From: Cognatilysobacter segetis
Lineage (GTDB): Bacteria; Pseudomonadota; Gammaproteobacteria; Xanthomonadales; Xanthomonadaceae
Assembly: GCF_004359965.1 (NCBI RefSeq)
Contig: NZ_SMRQ01000032.1
Location: 1-35,163 of the forward strand
DNA: 35,163 bases
Reading direction: 5' to 3'
Positions 7,937-17,430 of this stretch are shown in pieces (position 1 is the stretch's first letter; every line of letters starts with the position of its first letter). Below the pieces are notes generated by a model that ran no database searches, was not told the origin of the DNA, and saw only the letters and a program-made list of their open reading frames with translations. The position numbers and the translations under genes are program-made.

Positions 7937-8758
7937 TCAGGGCGCGGCGCCCATCGCGCGCAGGCGTTCGGCAGCCGGCCGGGCCGCATCGCTGTCGGGA
8001 TAACGCGCCACCACATCGGCGAAGGCGGCGCGCGCGGCGTCCTCCTGGTGCAGGTTCAGGCGGGTCAGGCCGAGCTTGAGCAGGGCGCCGGGCGCCTTGT
8101 CGTGGGTCGGAAAGCGGTCGAGGAGCTGGCCGAACGGTTCGACCGCCTGCTGGTAGTTGCGCGTGGCGTAGTAGCTCTCACCGAGCCAGTACAGCGCGTT
8201 CGGCGCGTACACGCCGCCGGGATAGCGGTCGAGGAAGTCGGCGAACAGGCGCGAGGCATCGGCGTAGCGGCCGGCCTTCAGTGCATCGAAGGCGCCGTTG
8301 TAGGCGGTGAGCTCGGCACCCGTCGGCGTCGCGCTGCCGGCCGCGGGCCGCGCCGGCGCGGCGGTTGCGGCCGGCGCACGGGTGGGCGCCGGCTTGGTCG
8401 GTCGCGCGGCGGGCCGCGGCGCGGCGTCGATCACCTCGACCGGTGCCGCCGCAGCCGGCGCACCCCGGGTCTCGAGCTGCTGCAGCCGGCCGTCGACGTC
8501 GAGGTACTGGTTGCGCAGCGAGGCGCGCATCTGCTCGTTCGCCTGCTGCATCTCCTCGAGCTGCCCGCGCAGCGATTGCAGTTCGCCGCGCAGCTGGGTG
8601 ATCTGGTTCAGCAGGTCGAGCGTCTGCTGCGGGTTCGCCGCGCGCTGCTCGAGCACGGCCACGCGGTCGGCGAGGCTCGCGCGCTGCGCGGCGGCGGGGA
8701 AGGCGACGGCGGCGAGCGCCAGGGCGATGGCGGTGGCGAGCGACCGGTATCGGGTCAC
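7937..8758 (-). CDS. cpoB: Cell division coordinator CpoB (YbgF), TPR protein
   Basis: A 273-residue periplasmic protein that links Tol-Pal to peptidoglycan synthesis during constriction. The GTG start at 8758 is supported by AGGGGAAT seven to eight bases upstream and an immediate signal peptide (MTRYRSL..., cleavage after AAAQ, about residue 25). The order is a coiled-coil trimerisation helix (about 27-95, LADRVAVLEQRA...LRGQLEEMQQANEQM), an Ala/Pro/Arg linker (about 105-150), then TPR repeats to the end (FDALKAGRYADASRLFADFL, YWLGESYYATRNY). Family length is about 260-280. It is the last gene of the tol-pal cluster, 128 bases after pal. Confidence 0.94.
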   Translation of the reverse strand: MTRYRSLATAIALALAAVAFPAAAQRASLADRVAVLEQRAANPQQTLDLLNQITQLRGELQSLRGQLEEMQQANEQMRASLRNQYLDVDGRLQQLETRGAPAAAAPVEVIDAAPRPAARPTKPAPTRAPAATAAPARPAAGSATPTGAELTAYNGAFDALKAGRYADASRLFADFLDRYPGGVYAPNALYWLGESYYATRNYQQAVEPFGQLLDRFPTHDKAPGALLKLGLTRLNLHQEDAARAAFADVVARYPDSDAARPAAERLRAMGAAP

Positions 8759-8886
8759 GGCGATTCCCCTGTCTGGTGGACGACGAGTATGCCCACGGCC
8801 GCCGGCGCGGCGGCTGTCGCGGCGATGAACGCCACAAACGGAGCGGGCCGCGCGAGGCGGCCCGTCCGGCAAGGCGATGCGTGCGA

Positions 8887-9417
8887 TCAGCGCGCGCTGT
8901 AGCTGATCTCGACGCGGCGGTTCTTCGACCAGCAGCCCTCGTTCGACTCGGTGCAGACCGGCTTCTCCTCGCCGTAGCTGTTCGGCGTGAGCTGCGAGGC
9001 GCTGCCGCCCGCGGCCTGCATGGCCGACGACACGGCCTGCGCGCGGCGCTCGGCCAGCGCCATGTTGTAGTCGCGGCTGCCGCGCTCGTCGGCATGGCCG
9101 TCGAGCGTCATGCGCGAGGACGGACGGTCCCGCAGGTACTTGGCATGGCAGTTCACGATGGTCTGGAACTCCGGCTTCAGCGTGTCCTGGTCGAGGTCGA
9201 AGTAGACGATGCGCTGGCGCAGGCAGGCGTCGCTGTCGAGATCGTTCGGGCCGTAGGCGCCCGCCACCGTCGGGCCCGTATCGGCCGGCACCGTAGTCGT
9301 CGTCGTGCCCGTGGTGGTGTCGACGGGCGGCGTTTCCTTGACCTTCTTCGAGCAGGCCATCGCGAGGGTGCACATCGCGGCGACGATCAGGAGCTTGCTG
9401 GCGGAGCTGGCGTTCAT
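8887..9417 (-). CDS. pal: Peptidoglycan-associated lipoprotein Pal
   Basis: Pal anchors the outer membrane to peptidoglycan and exchanges partners with TolB. The 176-residue precursor starts at the ATG at 9417, preceded by GAGGAAGAA. The lipobox LAMAC puts the lipidated Cys at residue 22. A Thr-rich tether follows, then the OmpA-like domain (about 75-176) with the meso-DAP-binding segment LDGHADERGSRDYN and the ending KNRRVEISY. Two Cys in the C-terminal loop (CTESNEGC) and two earlier ones suggest extra disulfides compared with E. coli Pal. A poly-Thr run near residue 40 is low complexity. The gene lies 43 bases downstream of tolB. Confidence 0.97.
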   Translation of the reverse strand: MNASSASKLLIVAAMCTLAMACSKKVKETPPVDTTTGTTTTTVPADTGPTVAGAYGPNDLDSDACLRQRIVYFDLDQDTLKPEFQTIVNCHAKYLRDRPSSRMTLDGHADERGSRDYNMALAERRAQAVSSAMQAAGGSASQLTPNSYGEEKPVCTESNEGCWSKNRRVEISYSAR

Positions 9418-9460
9418 GGCTTCTTCCTCGGGGATCACATCGGGTGGAACGCGCACCGCG

Positions 9461-10765
9461 TCAGCGCGGCGTGCGGAAAGGGCCCCACGCCGGCTCACGC
9501 ACGTCGCCATCGGCGAGCACGAGTCGCTGGCGCACGCGTGCGTCGGCCGACACCGCGTACAGCACGCCGCGTCCGCCTTCGCGCGCGGCGTAGATCAGCA
9601 TGCTCGCGTTGGGCGCGAAGCTCGGGGATTCGTCGAGGTTGCCGGGCGACAGCAGGCTCCAGCGCGGGCTGCCGAGGCTCGCGTCCATCAGCGCCACGCG
9701 GTACGTGTTGCCGGCGCCCTGCGCGGTGGCGATCTTCTTGCCGTCGAACGAGACGGTCGCGCTGGCGTTGTAGGTGCCCTGGAAGGTGACGCGCGTCGCG
9801 CTGCCGCCGCCGGCCGAGACGCTGTAGATCTGCGGGCGGCCGCCGCGGTCGGACGTGAAGTAGAGGCGCGAGCCGTCGGCGCTCCAGGTCGGCTCGGTGT
9901 CGATCGAATAGTGGTTGGTGACCTGCGTCAGCGCGCGGCTGCCGAGGTCCATCACGTAGACCTCCGGATTGCCCGAGCGCGACAGCGTCATCGCCAGGCG
10001 GCGGCCGTCCGGCGAGAACTCCGGCGAGCCGTTGATGCCGCGGAAGTGCGCGACCATCTCGCGCGCGCCGCTGGCGATCGTCTGGATGTAGATCGCCGAG
10101 TTGCCGCCCTCGAAGCCGACGTACGCCAGTCGCGCGCCGTCCGGGCTCCACGACGGCGACATCAGCGGCTCGGTCGAGCGCACCACCGTCTGCGGGTTGT
10201 AGCCGTCGCTGTCGGCCACCACGAGCGCGTAGCGCGCGCCGCCGCCGGCGCCGGTCTGCGTGACGTAGGCGATGCGCGTGTAGAACGCGCCGCGCACGCC
10301 GGTGATCTTCTCGTAGATCGCGTCGGCGACCTGGTGCGCGACGTCGCGCATCTGGCCCGAGCGTGCGGTCAGCGCGAAGCCGAGCAGGCGCGTCTGCTTC
10401 GCGACGTCGAGCAGCTCGTACTCGACGCGGTAGCTGCCGCCGCCGGCGTCCAGCACGCGGCCGACGACCAGGTAGTCCTGGTTGATGGCGCGCCAGACGG
10501 GGTAGTTCACCGACTCGCTGCGGGCCGGCCGCTCGGGCAGGCTCTCGACCGGCAGCGAACGGAACTGGCCGGACCGGTTGAGGTCGGCGGCCACGATCGA
10601 GGCCACGTCGGTCGGGCCCGCGCCGTTCTCGAACGGCACCACGGCGATCGGCAGCGCGGCCGCGTTGCCGCCGACGATGTCGATCTCCAGGCCCTGCTGC
10701 GCCACCGCCGACAGGGGCAGGACGCATGCGAACACCAGCAGCAGCCACGACACGAGACGACCCAT
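9461..10765 (-). CDS. tolB: Tol-Pal system periplasmic protein TolB
   Basis: TolB is the periplasmic beta-propeller that binds Pal and is released through TolA under proton-motive force. The 434-residue precursor starts at the ATG at 10765 with an excellent ribosome-binding site (GAGGAG, five bases upstream). A signal peptide covers about residues 1-23 (cleavage AVAQ). The N-terminal domain (about 25-160) precedes WD40-like PD40 repeats with recurrent [19 protein letters not shown] and [10 protein letters not shown] blades. The C-terminal blade ends in REPAWGPF. A 109-base gap separates it from tolA, with a hairpin near the tolA stop, so tolB may also have its own promoter. Confidence 0.97.
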   Translation of the reverse strand: MGRLVSWLLLVFACVLPLSAVAQQGLEIDIVGGNAAALPIAVVPFENGAGPTDVASIVAADLNRSGQFRSLPVESLPERPARSESVNYPVWRAINQDYLVVGRVLDAGGGSYRVEYELLDVAKQTRLLGFALTARSGQMRDVAHQVADAIYEKITGVRGAFYTRIAYVTQTGAGGGARYALVVADSDGYNPQTVVRSTEPLMSPSWSPDGARLAYVGFEGGNSAIYIQTIASGAREMVAHFRGINGSPEFSPDGRRLAMTLSRSGNPEVYVMDLGSRALTQVTNHYSIDTEPTWSADGSRLYFTSDRGGRPQIYSVSAGGGSATRVTFQGTYNASATVSFDGKKIATAQGAGNTYRVALMDASLGSPRWSLLSPGNLDESPSFAPNASMLIYAAREGGRGVLYAVSADARVRQRLVLADGDVREPAWGPFRTPR

Positions 10766-10856
10766 CACGACTCCTCGACACATCCGGCAGGGCCGCATAC
10801 AGGTAACAGCCCGATCGTGAATCCTAGCTCACAGCTGAACGGTTTAGCGGTTGACA

Positions 10857-10871
10857 GCGGCCGTAGGCCGC
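10857..10871 (-). other. Short GC hairpin just after the tolA stop
   Basis: A six-base-pair perfect stem with a three-base loop (GCGGCC-TAC-GGCCGC on the minus strand), four bases past the tolA stop codon. No T-run follows, so it is not a canonical intrinsic terminator. It could protect the 3' end of the tolQRA message or cause partial attenuation before tolB. Confidence 0.35.
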
Positions 10872-10874
10872 GAG

Positions 10875-11801
10875 TCAGGGCGCGCGGAAATTCAGCGTGA
10901 GCTGCCGCGCGAACACCTTTTCGAAGCCCGTGTAGGGCAGCGGCTGCGCCTTCAGCACGGCCGCTTCGATCGATCGGCGGCCGGCCTCGTCGTAGACGCA
11001 GGGCGAGCCCACCTCCGCGTCGATCACCTCGCCGCCCGGCAGCTGCCGGATCACCAGGCGGCAGACCGCGCCCGACGGGATGTTGTCGGGGCGCACCCAC
11101 TTCGAGGTGATCGCCGCCTGCAGCGCGGCGGCGTAGCGCGCCTTCAGGCCGTCGTCGGTGCCGCCGGCCCCGCTGGCGGCGGCGTCCGATCGCGCGGCCT
11201 CCTGCGCCGCGCTGCCACCGCGGGGCGCGGTGAGCTGTTCCAGGCGCGCCTCGGCGGCCAGCGCCTCGCGCGCCGCGGCGGCACGGCGACGGCGGATCTC
11301 CGCCAGCTGGTCCAGGCGCTCGCGCTCGCGGCGCTGCGCCTCGGCGGCCTTCGCCGCGCTCGCGTCCGGCTGCGGCGGCGCCTCGACCACCGGCTTGCTG
11401 AGGTCGACCTGCACCTGCCGGCGCTTTTCTTCCTGCGGCGTGGTTTCGGTCGCCTTGACCGGCGTCGGCTGCTCGACGACTTGCTGCTGGTCCACCGGCG
11501 CCGGCGTCGGCACCACCGCCTGCACCGGCGGCGTGGGCGGCGCGGGTTCCGGTTCGGGCTCGATCTCCTCGACCGGCGTCGGCATCGGCTCGGCGACCGC
11601 CGGCTCGGGACGGTCGCGCAGCGTGCGCTGCATCGCGGCCGACAGCTGGCCCACGTCGACCACGTCGGCCGCCATGCCGCCCGCGCTTGCGTCCGTGACT
11701 TCGCTCGGCCGCATCGCGAACCACAGCAGCAGCGCGAGGCCCACGTGCAGCGCGACCGCCAGCGCGATCGCGGTCGCGTCGTCGGCGGGACGTGCCCTCA
11801 C
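10875..11801 (-). CDS. tolA: Cell envelope protein TolA
   Basis: TolA spans the periplasm and carries TolQR energy to TolB-Pal. This 308-residue version has a single N-terminal transmembrane helix (about residues 11-30, AIALAVALHVGLALLLWFAM). A long Pro/Glu- and Ala/Arg/Gln-rich helical domain II covers about 35-210. The C-terminal TonB/TolA-like domain III (about 212-308) has two Cys (CRLVIRQL, SPCVYDEAG) that probably pair. The start is a GTG whose bases overlap the tolR stop (GTGA, four-base overlap), implying coupled translation. Domain II is shorter than in E. coli TolA (421 residues), as usual outside the enterics. Confidence 0.95.
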   Translation of the reverse strand: MRARPADDATAIALAVALHVGLALLLWFAMRPSEVTDASAGGMAADVVDVGQLSAAMQRTLRDRPEPAVAEPMPTPVEEIEPEPEPAPPTPPVQAVVPTPAPVDQQQVVEQPTPVKATETTPQEEKRRQVQVDLSKPVVEAPPQPDASAAKAAEAQRRERERLDQLAEIRRRRAAAAREALAAEARLEQLTAPRGGSAAQEAARSDAAASGAGGTDDGLKARYAAALQAAITSKWVRPDNIPSGAVCRLVIRQLPGGEVIDAEVGSPCVYDEAGRRSIEAAVLKAQPLPYTGFEKVFARQLTLNFRAP

Positions 11802-12235
11802 TTCGCCCTGCCCTCCGGCGAACTGATCAGCGAGACCTTCTGCACGCCCGCGGCCTTGAGCTGGTCGATCGCGGTGGTCACGGTCTGGTAGCTCGCCTTC
11901 GCGTCGGCGCCGATGAGCACCTGCGCGTCGCGGTTCTGCGCGACGATCGCCGACAGCCGCGCGCGCAGCTCGTCACGGCTCACCGCCTCGTTGCTGCCTG
12001 CCTTCACCGCGAGGAAGTAGTTGCCGGCGGCGTCGACCTGCACCACCACCGGATCGGTCTTCTGCTGCAGCGACTTCGCGTTCGACTTCGGCAGGTCGAC
12101 GTCGACGCCGAGGTTCAGCAGCGGCGCGGTAATCATGAAGATCACCAGCAACACGAGCATCACGTCGATGTACGGCACGACGTTGATCTCGGACTTGAGC
12201 TTGCGGCGGCGGTGCCGCCTGAGCGAGAGCGACAT
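11798..12235 (-). CDS. tolR: Biopolymer transport protein TolR (ExbD family)
   Basis: TolR forms the proton channel with TolQ. The 145-residue protein has a basic cytoplasmic start, one transmembrane helix (about residues 20-42) with the essential proton-carrying Asp at D24 (PYIDVMLVLLVIF), and a periplasmic ExbD-type domain. The ATG at 12235 lies three bases after the tolQ stop, and its own stop overlaps the tolA GTG. This tight packing makes tolQRA one translational unit. The length matches E. coli TolR (142). Confidence 0.97.
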   Translation of the reverse strand: MSLSLRRHRRRKLKSEINVVPYIDVMLVLLVIFMITAPLLNLGVDVDLPKSNAKSLQQKTDPVVVQVDAAGNYFLAVKAGSNEAVSRDELRARLSAIVAQNRDAQVLIGADAKASYQTVTTAIDQLKAAGVQKVSLISSPEGRAK

Positions 12236-12238
12236 GCA

Positions 12239-13042
12239 TCAGCCCTCGAGGTGCGCCTGCCGCTGCAGGATCGAGGAGAACTCCTCGGCGAAGGCTTCGT
12301 AGCGCGAGGCCAGGCGCTCCACCGCGGTGGCGAAGCGGTTGTAGGCCCAGACCGCCGGGATCGCCACGAACAGGCCCATCGCGGTGGCGAGCAGCGCCTC
12401 GGAAATGCCCGGCGCGACGTCCTTGATGCCGACCTGCTGCGAACTGGCGAGCAGCGAATGCATCGTCACCATGATCCCGAACACGGTGCCGACTAGGCCG
12501 ATGTACGGCGACGTCGAGCCGATGTTGGCGAGCAGCTCGAGGTTGTGCTCGAGCGAATCGAGCTCGCGCGAGGCGGTGGCACGCATGCCGCGCTGCGCCG
12601 CTTCGAGCTGCGCGTCCGGATCGCCGCCGCGGCGCTGGCGCAGGCGATTGAAGTCGCGGAAGCCGGCTTCGAAGATCGCCTCCATGCCGCCCACGTCGCG
12701 GCCGCGGCCGCTCGCGCCCTCGTAGAGCTTGGTGAGTTCGGCGCCCGACCAGAAGCGCTCCTCGAACTGCACCGCCTCGCGCTTGGCGCGGCCGAGCAGC
12801 ACGGACTTGCGGAAGATGATGATCCACGACGCGATCGACGCGATCGTCAGCAGCGCCATGATGAAGATCACCGGCCAGCTCGCATGCGTCACCAGGCTCC
12901 AGAGATCGAGCGAGGTCGGCGCCACCGCCGCACCGGCCGACTGCGCGGCCTGCGCCGCGTCGGCGAGCGGCTGCGCATCGATGGTGCCCGCGTCCGGCAA
13001 CGCGGCCGGGCTCGACTGCAGCATCAGCGACAGCGCGCTCAT
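12239..13042 (-). CDS. tolQ: Proton-channel protein TolQ (MotA/TolQ/ExbB family)
   Basis: TolQ forms the inner-membrane pentamer that drives TolA. I chose the ATG at 13042 (267 residues, GGAG nine bases upstream). An upstream in-frame ATG at 13102 has its only GGAG touching the start codon and would add 20 Arg/Pro-rich residues. The periplasmic N-terminus is about 50 residues, then a first transmembrane helix (WPVIFIMALLTIASIASWIIIF). A cytoplasmic loop and two helices in the second half follow (NIGSTSPYIGLVGTVFGIM and ALLATAMGLFVAIPAVWAYN), the conserved MotA/TolQ/ExbB core. It follows ybgC by 82 bases. Confidence 0.95.
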   Translation of the reverse strand: MSALSLMLQSSPAALPDAGTIDAQPLADAAQAAQSAGAAVAPTSLDLWSLVTHASWPVIFIMALLTIASIASWIIIFRKSVLLGRAKREAVQFEERFWSGAELTKLYEGASGRGRDVGGMEAIFEAGFRDFNRLRQRRGGDPDAQLEAAQRGMRATASRELDSLEHNLELLANIGSTSPYIGLVGTVFGIMVTMHSLLASSQQVGIKDVAPGISEALLATAMGLFVAIPAVWAYNRFATAVERLASRYEAFAEEFSSILQRQAHLEG

Positions 13043-13124
13043 CGGGCGGTCTCCAGCGGGGCGGCGGCGGTCGTGAGGCGGTGCGGTGCGGTCATTCGGC
13101 ATCTCCGGTCCGGGCGGACCCTGG

Positions 13125-13529
13125 TCAGGCGGGGATTTCGAGCGCGGTCAGCTGCGCGTGCAGTTCGGCGGGGATGGGCGTCGGGCGGAAGCCGGCGGCG
13201 TCGAGCGCGGCGATTCTGACCGTCGCGTCGAGCAGACGTTCCCCGCCGCGGTGGATGGCCTGCCGGAACACCAGGCTCGCGCGGCGGCATTCGGCCAGCT
13301 CGCAGGACACCTCGAGCGCGTCGTCGAGGCGGGCGGGCTTGAGGAAGTCGAGCGTCATCGCGCGCACCGCGAAGACCACGCCGGCCTGCTGCAGCGAGGC
13401 CTGGCCGTGGCCGTTGGCGCGCATCCACTCCGAGCGCGCGCGTTCGAGGAAGGCGACGTAACGCGCGTGGTAGACCACGCCGCCGGCGTCCGTGTCTTCC
13501 CAGTAAATGCGGACGGGCAGTGTGTACAT
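13125..13529 (-). CDS. ybgC: Acyl-CoA thioesterase YbgC (Tol-Pal associated)
   Basis: A 134-residue hot-dog-fold 4HBT thioesterase, the usual first gene of the tol-pal cluster. The N-terminal active-site segment YWEDTDAGGVVYHARY is intact, with the catalytic Asp (D14) and the following Tyr-His. E. coli YbgC hydrolyses short-chain acyl-CoAs and binds acyl carrier protein, and a phospholipid-related role beside Tol-Pal has been proposed. The ATG at 13529 has GGAG only three bases upstream, which is short, but no better start exists. The C-terminus is compact, as in the family. It lies 98 bases downstream of ruvB and may continue that transcript. Confidence 0.95.
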   Translation of the reverse strand: MYTLPVRIYWEDTDAGGVVYHARYVAFLERARSEWMRANGHGQASLQQAGVVFAVRAMTLDFLKPARLDDALEVSCELAECRRASLVFRQAIHRGGERLLDATVRIAALDAAGFRPTPIPAELHAQLTALEIPA

Positions 13530-13627
13530 GCGCTCCGGCGGCGATGCGGCGGGGCCGGCCAGTCTACCCGCCGCGCCACGGCCGGTTCGACCGCGGCGAT
13601 GCCGTGTTCAGGCGCCGGCGGCCCGCC

Positions 13628-14674
13628 TCACTCGGCCGTCGGCGACGCCGGCGGCTCGAACAGGTCGGGCGATTTCACGCGCGGGGTGAATCCGAGGTGG
13701 CGGTAGGCCTTGGGCGTCGCCATGCGCCCGCGCGCGGTGCGGATCAGGTAGCCCTGCTGGATCAGGAACGGCTCGACCACGTCCTCGAGCGTGCCGCGCT
13801 CCTCGCTGAGCGCCGCGGCCAGCGATTCGACGCCGACCGGCCCGCCGTCGAACGAACCGATGATCGTGCCCAGCAGGCGGCGATCGAGCTCGTCGAAGCC
13901 CTCCGGATCCACCTTTAGCATCGTCATCGAGTCGAACGCGGATTCGCGCGTGATCGTGCCGTCGCCGCGCACCTGCGCGAAGTCGCGCACGCGGCGCAGC
14001 AGGCGGTTGGCGATGCGCGGGGTGCCACGCGAGCGTCGCGCGATCTCGCCCGCGCCGTCGGGCGTGCAACTGATGCCGAGGATCTGCGCCGAGCGCTGCA
14101 CGATCTTGGTCAGCTCCTCGGGGCTGTAGAACTCCAGGCGCTGCACGATGCCGAAGCGGTCGCGCAGCGGTGCAGTCAGCAGGCCCGCGCGCGTGGTCGC
14201 GCCGATCAGCGTGAACGGCGGCAGGTCGATCTTGATCGAGCGCGCGGCCGGGCCCTCGCCGATCATGATGTCGAGCTGGAAATCCTCCATCGCCGGGTAG
14301 AGCACTTCCTCCACCAGCGGCGACAGGCGATGGATCTCGTCGACGAACAGCACGTCGTGCGGCTGCAGGTTGGTGAGCAGCGCGGCCAGGTCGCCGGCCT
14401 TTTCGATCACCGGGCCGGAGGTCTGGCGCAGGTTCACGCCGAGCTCGTTGGCGATGACCTGACTCAGCGTGGTCTTGCCGAGGCCGGGCGGGCCGAAGAT
14501 CAGCACATGGTCCAGCGCTTCGCCGCGACCCTTGGCGGCCTCGATGTAGATCTTCATCTGCTCGCGCACGGGCGCCTGGCCGAGGTACTCGTCCAGGCGC
14601 TTGGGGCGGATGCTGGCCTCGACGGCGGCGTCCTCGGAGGTCGCGCCGGCGGCGATGATGCGGGTCTCGGTCAT
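13628..14674 (-). CDS. ruvB: Holliday junction branch-migration helicase RuvB
   Basis: RuvB is the AAA+ hexameric motor that migrates Holliday junctions with RuvA. The 348-residue protein has Walker A GPPGLGKT (61-68), Walker B LFVDEIH (D112, E113), the sensor-1 region [18 protein letters not shown] and a C-terminal winged helix ([12 protein letters not shown]). Length is normal. It is separated from ruvA by kup. The ATG at 14674 has no Shine-Dalgarno, but CATAAT lies exactly six bases upstream, so a promoter inside the 40-base kup-ruvB gap could give a leaderless ruvB message. I saw no recognisable LexA box near it. Confidence 0.98.
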   Translation of the reverse strand: MTETRIIAAGATSEDAAVEASIRPKRLDEYLGQAPVREQMKIYIEAAKGRGEALDHVLIFGPPGLGKTTLSQVIANELGVNLRQTSGPVIEKAGDLAALLTNLQPHDVLFVDEIHRLSPLVEEVLYPAMEDFQLDIMIGEGPAARSIKIDLPPFTLIGATTRAGLLTAPLRDRFGIVQRLEFYSPEELTKIVQRSAQILGISCTPDGAGEIARRSRGTPRIANRLLRRVRDFAQVRGDGTITRESAFDSMTMLKVDPEGFDELDRRLLGTIIGSFDGGPVGVESLAAALSEERGTLEDVVEPFLIQQGYLIRTARGRMATPKAYRHLGFTPRVKSPDLFEPPASPTAE

Positions 14675-14680
14675 GCCGGG

Positions 14681-14686
14681 ATTATG
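14681..14686 (-). promoter_or_regulatory. -10 element of a predicted leaderless ruvB promoter
   Basis: The minus strand reads GGCCATAATCCCGGC then ATG. CATAAT matches TATAAT at five of six positions and ends six bases before the start codon, placing +1 on the A of ATG. No good -35 hexamer is visible. Confidence 0.45.
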
Positions 14687-14714
14687 GCCCGGCGCGGCTC
14701 AGGCGGTGCGACGC

Positions 14715-16649
14715 TCAGATCTCGATCTGCGCGCCCAGCTCGACGAGCCGGTTGCCCGGGATGCGGAAGAAGCCCGTGGCCGGCGCGGCGTTGCGATGCA
14801 TCAGCGCGAACAGCTTGTCGCGCCACAGCGGCATGCCGCGGTGCTTGCTGCCGATGATCGTTTCGCGGCTGGCGAAGTACGTGGTGTCCATCGGGTCGAA
14901 GTAGATGCCGCCCTTGTCGCAGGAGCGCATCAGCGCGAGCGGCACGTCCGGCGTCTCCATGAAGCCGTACTTGATGGTCACCCGGTAGAAGTTCTCGCCG
15001 ATCGACTCGATCCGCAGCTTCTTGTCCTTCGGCGCCACCGGCACCGTCAGCGTTTCCACGGTGAGGAAGACGTTGCGCTCGTGCAGCACCTTGTTGTGCT
15101 TGAGGTTGTGCAGAAAGGCCTGCGGCACCACGCCGCGATCGGCGGTGAGGAACACCGCCGTGCCCGGCACGCGCACCGGCGGCGAGAGCATCAGGCCGGG
15201 CAGGAACACATCGAGCTGGATGCCTTCCTTGCGCACCTGGTCGTGCAGCAGCGCGCGGCCGCGGCGCCAGGTGCGCATCAGCGTGAACGAGGTGAGGCCG
15301 ATGATCAGCGGCACCCAGGCGCCCACGCCGGTCAGCAGCTTGCCGCCGTTGGCGATCAGGAAGGCGACGTCGATGACGAAGAACATCGCGCACAGCGGCA
15401 GCACCCATTTGCGCGAATCGGTCCAGCGCGTATAGGCCAGCAGCGCCAGCAGCAGCGTGTCGATCAGCATGGTGCCGGTCACCGACAGGCCGTAGGCCGT
15501 GGCGAGGTTGGTCGCGCTCTTGAACGTCAGCGTCAGCAGGATCACCGCGCCCAGCAGCATCCAGTTGATGGACGGCACGTAGATCTGGCCGATCGTCTGC
15601 CGCGAGGTGTGCTTGATCGACAGCCGCGGCAGGTAGCCCAGCTGCACCGCCTGGCGCGTGACCGAGAACGCGCCGGTGATGACCGCCTGCGAGGCGATCG
15701 CCGCGGCGACGGTCGCCAGGCACAGCATCGGGACCTGGGCCCAGTCGGGCATGGACATGTAGAAGGGGTTCGAGCGCGCGCCCGGATTGCGCAGCAGCAC
15801 CGCGCCCTGCCCGAAGTAGTTGAGCACCAGCGCCGGCAGCACGAAGCCGAACCAGGCCCAGCGGATCGGCTTCTTGCCGAAATGGCCCATGTCCGCGTAC
15901 AGCGCCTCGCCGCCGGTGATGGCCAGCACCACCGCGCCGAGGATGAACAGCGCATGCCCGCCGTGCGTGGTGAAGAACACGAACGCCCAGTACGGATTCA
16001 GCGCCGTCAGCACCGACGGGTTGTGCGCGATGTTGTAGACGCCAAGTACGGCCAGCACCACGAACCACGTGATCATCACCGGCCCGAACGTCTTGCCCAC
16101 GCGCTCGGTACCGAAGCGCTGGAACGAGAACAGCGCGACCAGGATGACGAGCCCCGCCGGCATCACCCAGTGGCTGAACGCGGGCGAGATGACGCGCAGG
16201 CCGTCTAGCGCGCCGAGCACCGTGACCGGCGGCGTGATCATGCCGTCGCCGAAGAACAGCGACGCGCCGAAGATGCCCAGGATGCCGACCAGATAGTTGA
16301 GCCGCGAGCCCTGCTTGAGCGAGCGCTGCGCCAGCGCGGTGAGCGCCATGATGCCGCCCTCGCCTTCGTTGTCGGCCCGCATGATGACGATCACGTACTT
16401 CAACGTGACCACCAGCATCAGCGCCCAGAACGCCAGCGAGAGCAGGCCCTTGACCGTTGCCGCGTCCGGGTCGAGCCCGTAGTGCGGCAGGAACATTTCC
16501 TGGATGGTGTAGAGCGGGCTCGTGCCGATGTCGCCGAACACGACGCCCACGGCGCCCACGACCAGCGTGGTGAGGCCCGCGTGGCCGTGCGCATGGCCGG
16601 TGTCGCCGGCGCCGTTGGACTGCGCGGCCGTGGAGTCGTAAGCGGTCAT
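14715..16649 (-). CDS. kup: Low-affinity potassium transporter Kup
   Basis: Kup imports potassium by proton symport at the inner membrane. The 644-residue protein begins with a cytoplasmic tail, then [14 protein letters not shown], the family's defining first transmembrane segment. Further helices follow (about 12 in total through residue 450), and a soluble C-terminal domain of about 170 residues ends the protein. Other Kup signatures include [13 protein letters not shown]-like sequence and [18 protein letters not shown]. The length suits E. coli Kup (622). The ATG at 16649 has only a weak GGA upstream. It sits 28 bases after ruvA and 40 before ruvB, so it interrupts the ruv genes. Confidence 0.96.
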   Translation of the reverse strand: MTAYDSTAAQSNGAGDTGHAHGHAGLTTLVVGAVGVVFGDIGTSPLYTIQEMFLPHYGLDPDAATVKGLLSLAFWALMLVVTLKYVIVIMRADNEGEGGIMALTALAQRSLKQGSRLNYLVGILGIFGASLFFGDGMITPPVTVLGALDGLRVISPAFSHWVMPAGLVILVALFSFQRFGTERVGKTFGPVMITWFVVLAVLGVYNIAHNPSVLTALNPYWAFVFFTTHGGHALFILGAVVLAITGGEALYADMGHFGKKPIRWAWFGFVLPALVLNYFGQGAVLLRNPGARSNPFYMSMPDWAQVPMLCLATVAAAIASQAVITGAFSVTRQAVQLGYLPRLSIKHTSRQTIGQIYVPSINWMLLGAVILLTLTFKSATNLATAYGLSVTGTMLIDTLLLALLAYTRWTDSRKWVLPLCAMFFVIDVAFLIANGGKLLTGVGAWVPLIIGLTSFTLMRTWRRGRALLHDQVRKEGIQLDVFLPGLMLSPPVRVPGTAVFLTADRGVVPQAFLHNLKHNKVLHERNVFLTVETLTVPVAPKDKKLRIESIGENFYRVTIKYGFMETPDVPLALMRSCDKGGIYFDPMDTTYFASRETIIGSKHRGMPLWRDKLFALMHRNAAPATGFFRIPGNRLVELGAQIEI

Positions 16650-16677
16650 GGAATGTCCGAGAAAAACGTGCCGGCGC

Positions 16678-17274
16678 TCAACGGAGCGCGGACTTTAGCG
16701 CCTTGCGGATGATGGTCGCGGTGTCGTCGCCGGCTTCCGTGGCGTCCTTGGCCATGCGCACGGCCTCGGCGGGCTTGTAGCCCAGCTGTTGCAGGGCGAC
16801 CACCGCTTCGGTCTGCGGATCGGCCGGCACGGCCGTGTTCATGCCCAGGGTCGCGCCCACCCCGGCAAGGTCGGCCGCGCGGTCGCGCAGCTCCACGACG
16901 ATGCGCTCGGCGGTCTTCTTGCCGATGCCCGGAATGCGCGTGAGCGCGGTCACGTCGCCGGCCTGGACGAGGCGCGCGAACTCGTCGACGCTCACCGCCG
17001 ACAGGATCGCCAGCGCGATCTTCGCGCCGATGCCGGTGACCTTCTGCACGTCGCGGAACAGTCGGCGCTCGCCCTCGCGCAGGAAGGCGTAGAGCGAAAC
17101 GCTGTCCTCCTTCTGCGCGTAATGCGTGAAGAGCACGACCTCGCGCCCCACCTCGGGCAGGTCGTAGAACGTGCTCATCGGCGCCTCGAGCTCGTAACCG
17201 ATGCCGCCGGCCACCTCGACCATCAGCCACGGCGGCTGCTTGTGCACGAGCACGCCACGCAGGCGGCCGATCAC
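16678..17274 (-). CDS. ruvA: Holliday junction DNA helicase subunit RuvA
   Basis: RuvA tetramers hold the Holliday junction for RuvB. The 198-residue protein starts MIGRLRGVL and has the N-terminal OB-fold (about 1-65). Two helix-hairpin-helix motifs ([14 protein letters not shown] and [16 protein letters not shown]) follow, then a C-terminal RuvB-binding domain (about 150-198, [12 protein letters not shown]). The start is a GTG at 17274 with a clear ribosome-binding site (GGAGG, six bases upstream). It follows ruvC by 156 bases, so an internal promoter is possible. Length is normal. Confidence 0.98.
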   Translation of the reverse strand: MIGRLRGVLVHKQPPWLMVEVAGGIGYELEAPMSTFYDLPEVGREVVLFTHYAQKEDSVSLYAFLREGERRLFRDVQKVTGIGAKIALAILSAVSVDEFARLVQAGDVTALTRIPGIGKKTAERIVVELRDRAADLAGVGATLGMNTAVPADPQTEAVVALQQLGYKPAEAVRMAKDATEAGDDTATIIRKALKSALR

Positions 17275-17430
17275 CGGCGGCCTCCGGCGGAGGTCGTGAT
17301 CACTGCGGTCGGGGCCCTGCCCGCGGTCGGGAACTGTCGCATTCGGCTGTGTCCGGTCTGGCTCGCGCCCGCCGGCGGTCCGGCGGCGCGCATTGTGCGC
17401 CTATCGGCCTACGGGTGACACACCCGCTTC

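Noticed and set aside
10817-10832. Inverted repeat GTGA-N8-TCAC between tolA and tolB, considered as a CRP/Clp site
   Set aside because: The CRP/Clp spacing is TGTGA-N6-TCACA; eight bases is wrong and the second half lacks the final A.
10851-10856. Perfect TTGACA on the plus strand
   Set aside because: No -10 element or plus-strand gene follows; it lies in the tolA-tolB gap of minus-strand genes.
13043-13102. Longer TolQ start at 13102
   Set aside because: Its only GGAG abuts the start codon and the extra residues are Arg/Pro-rich; 13042 has better spacing.
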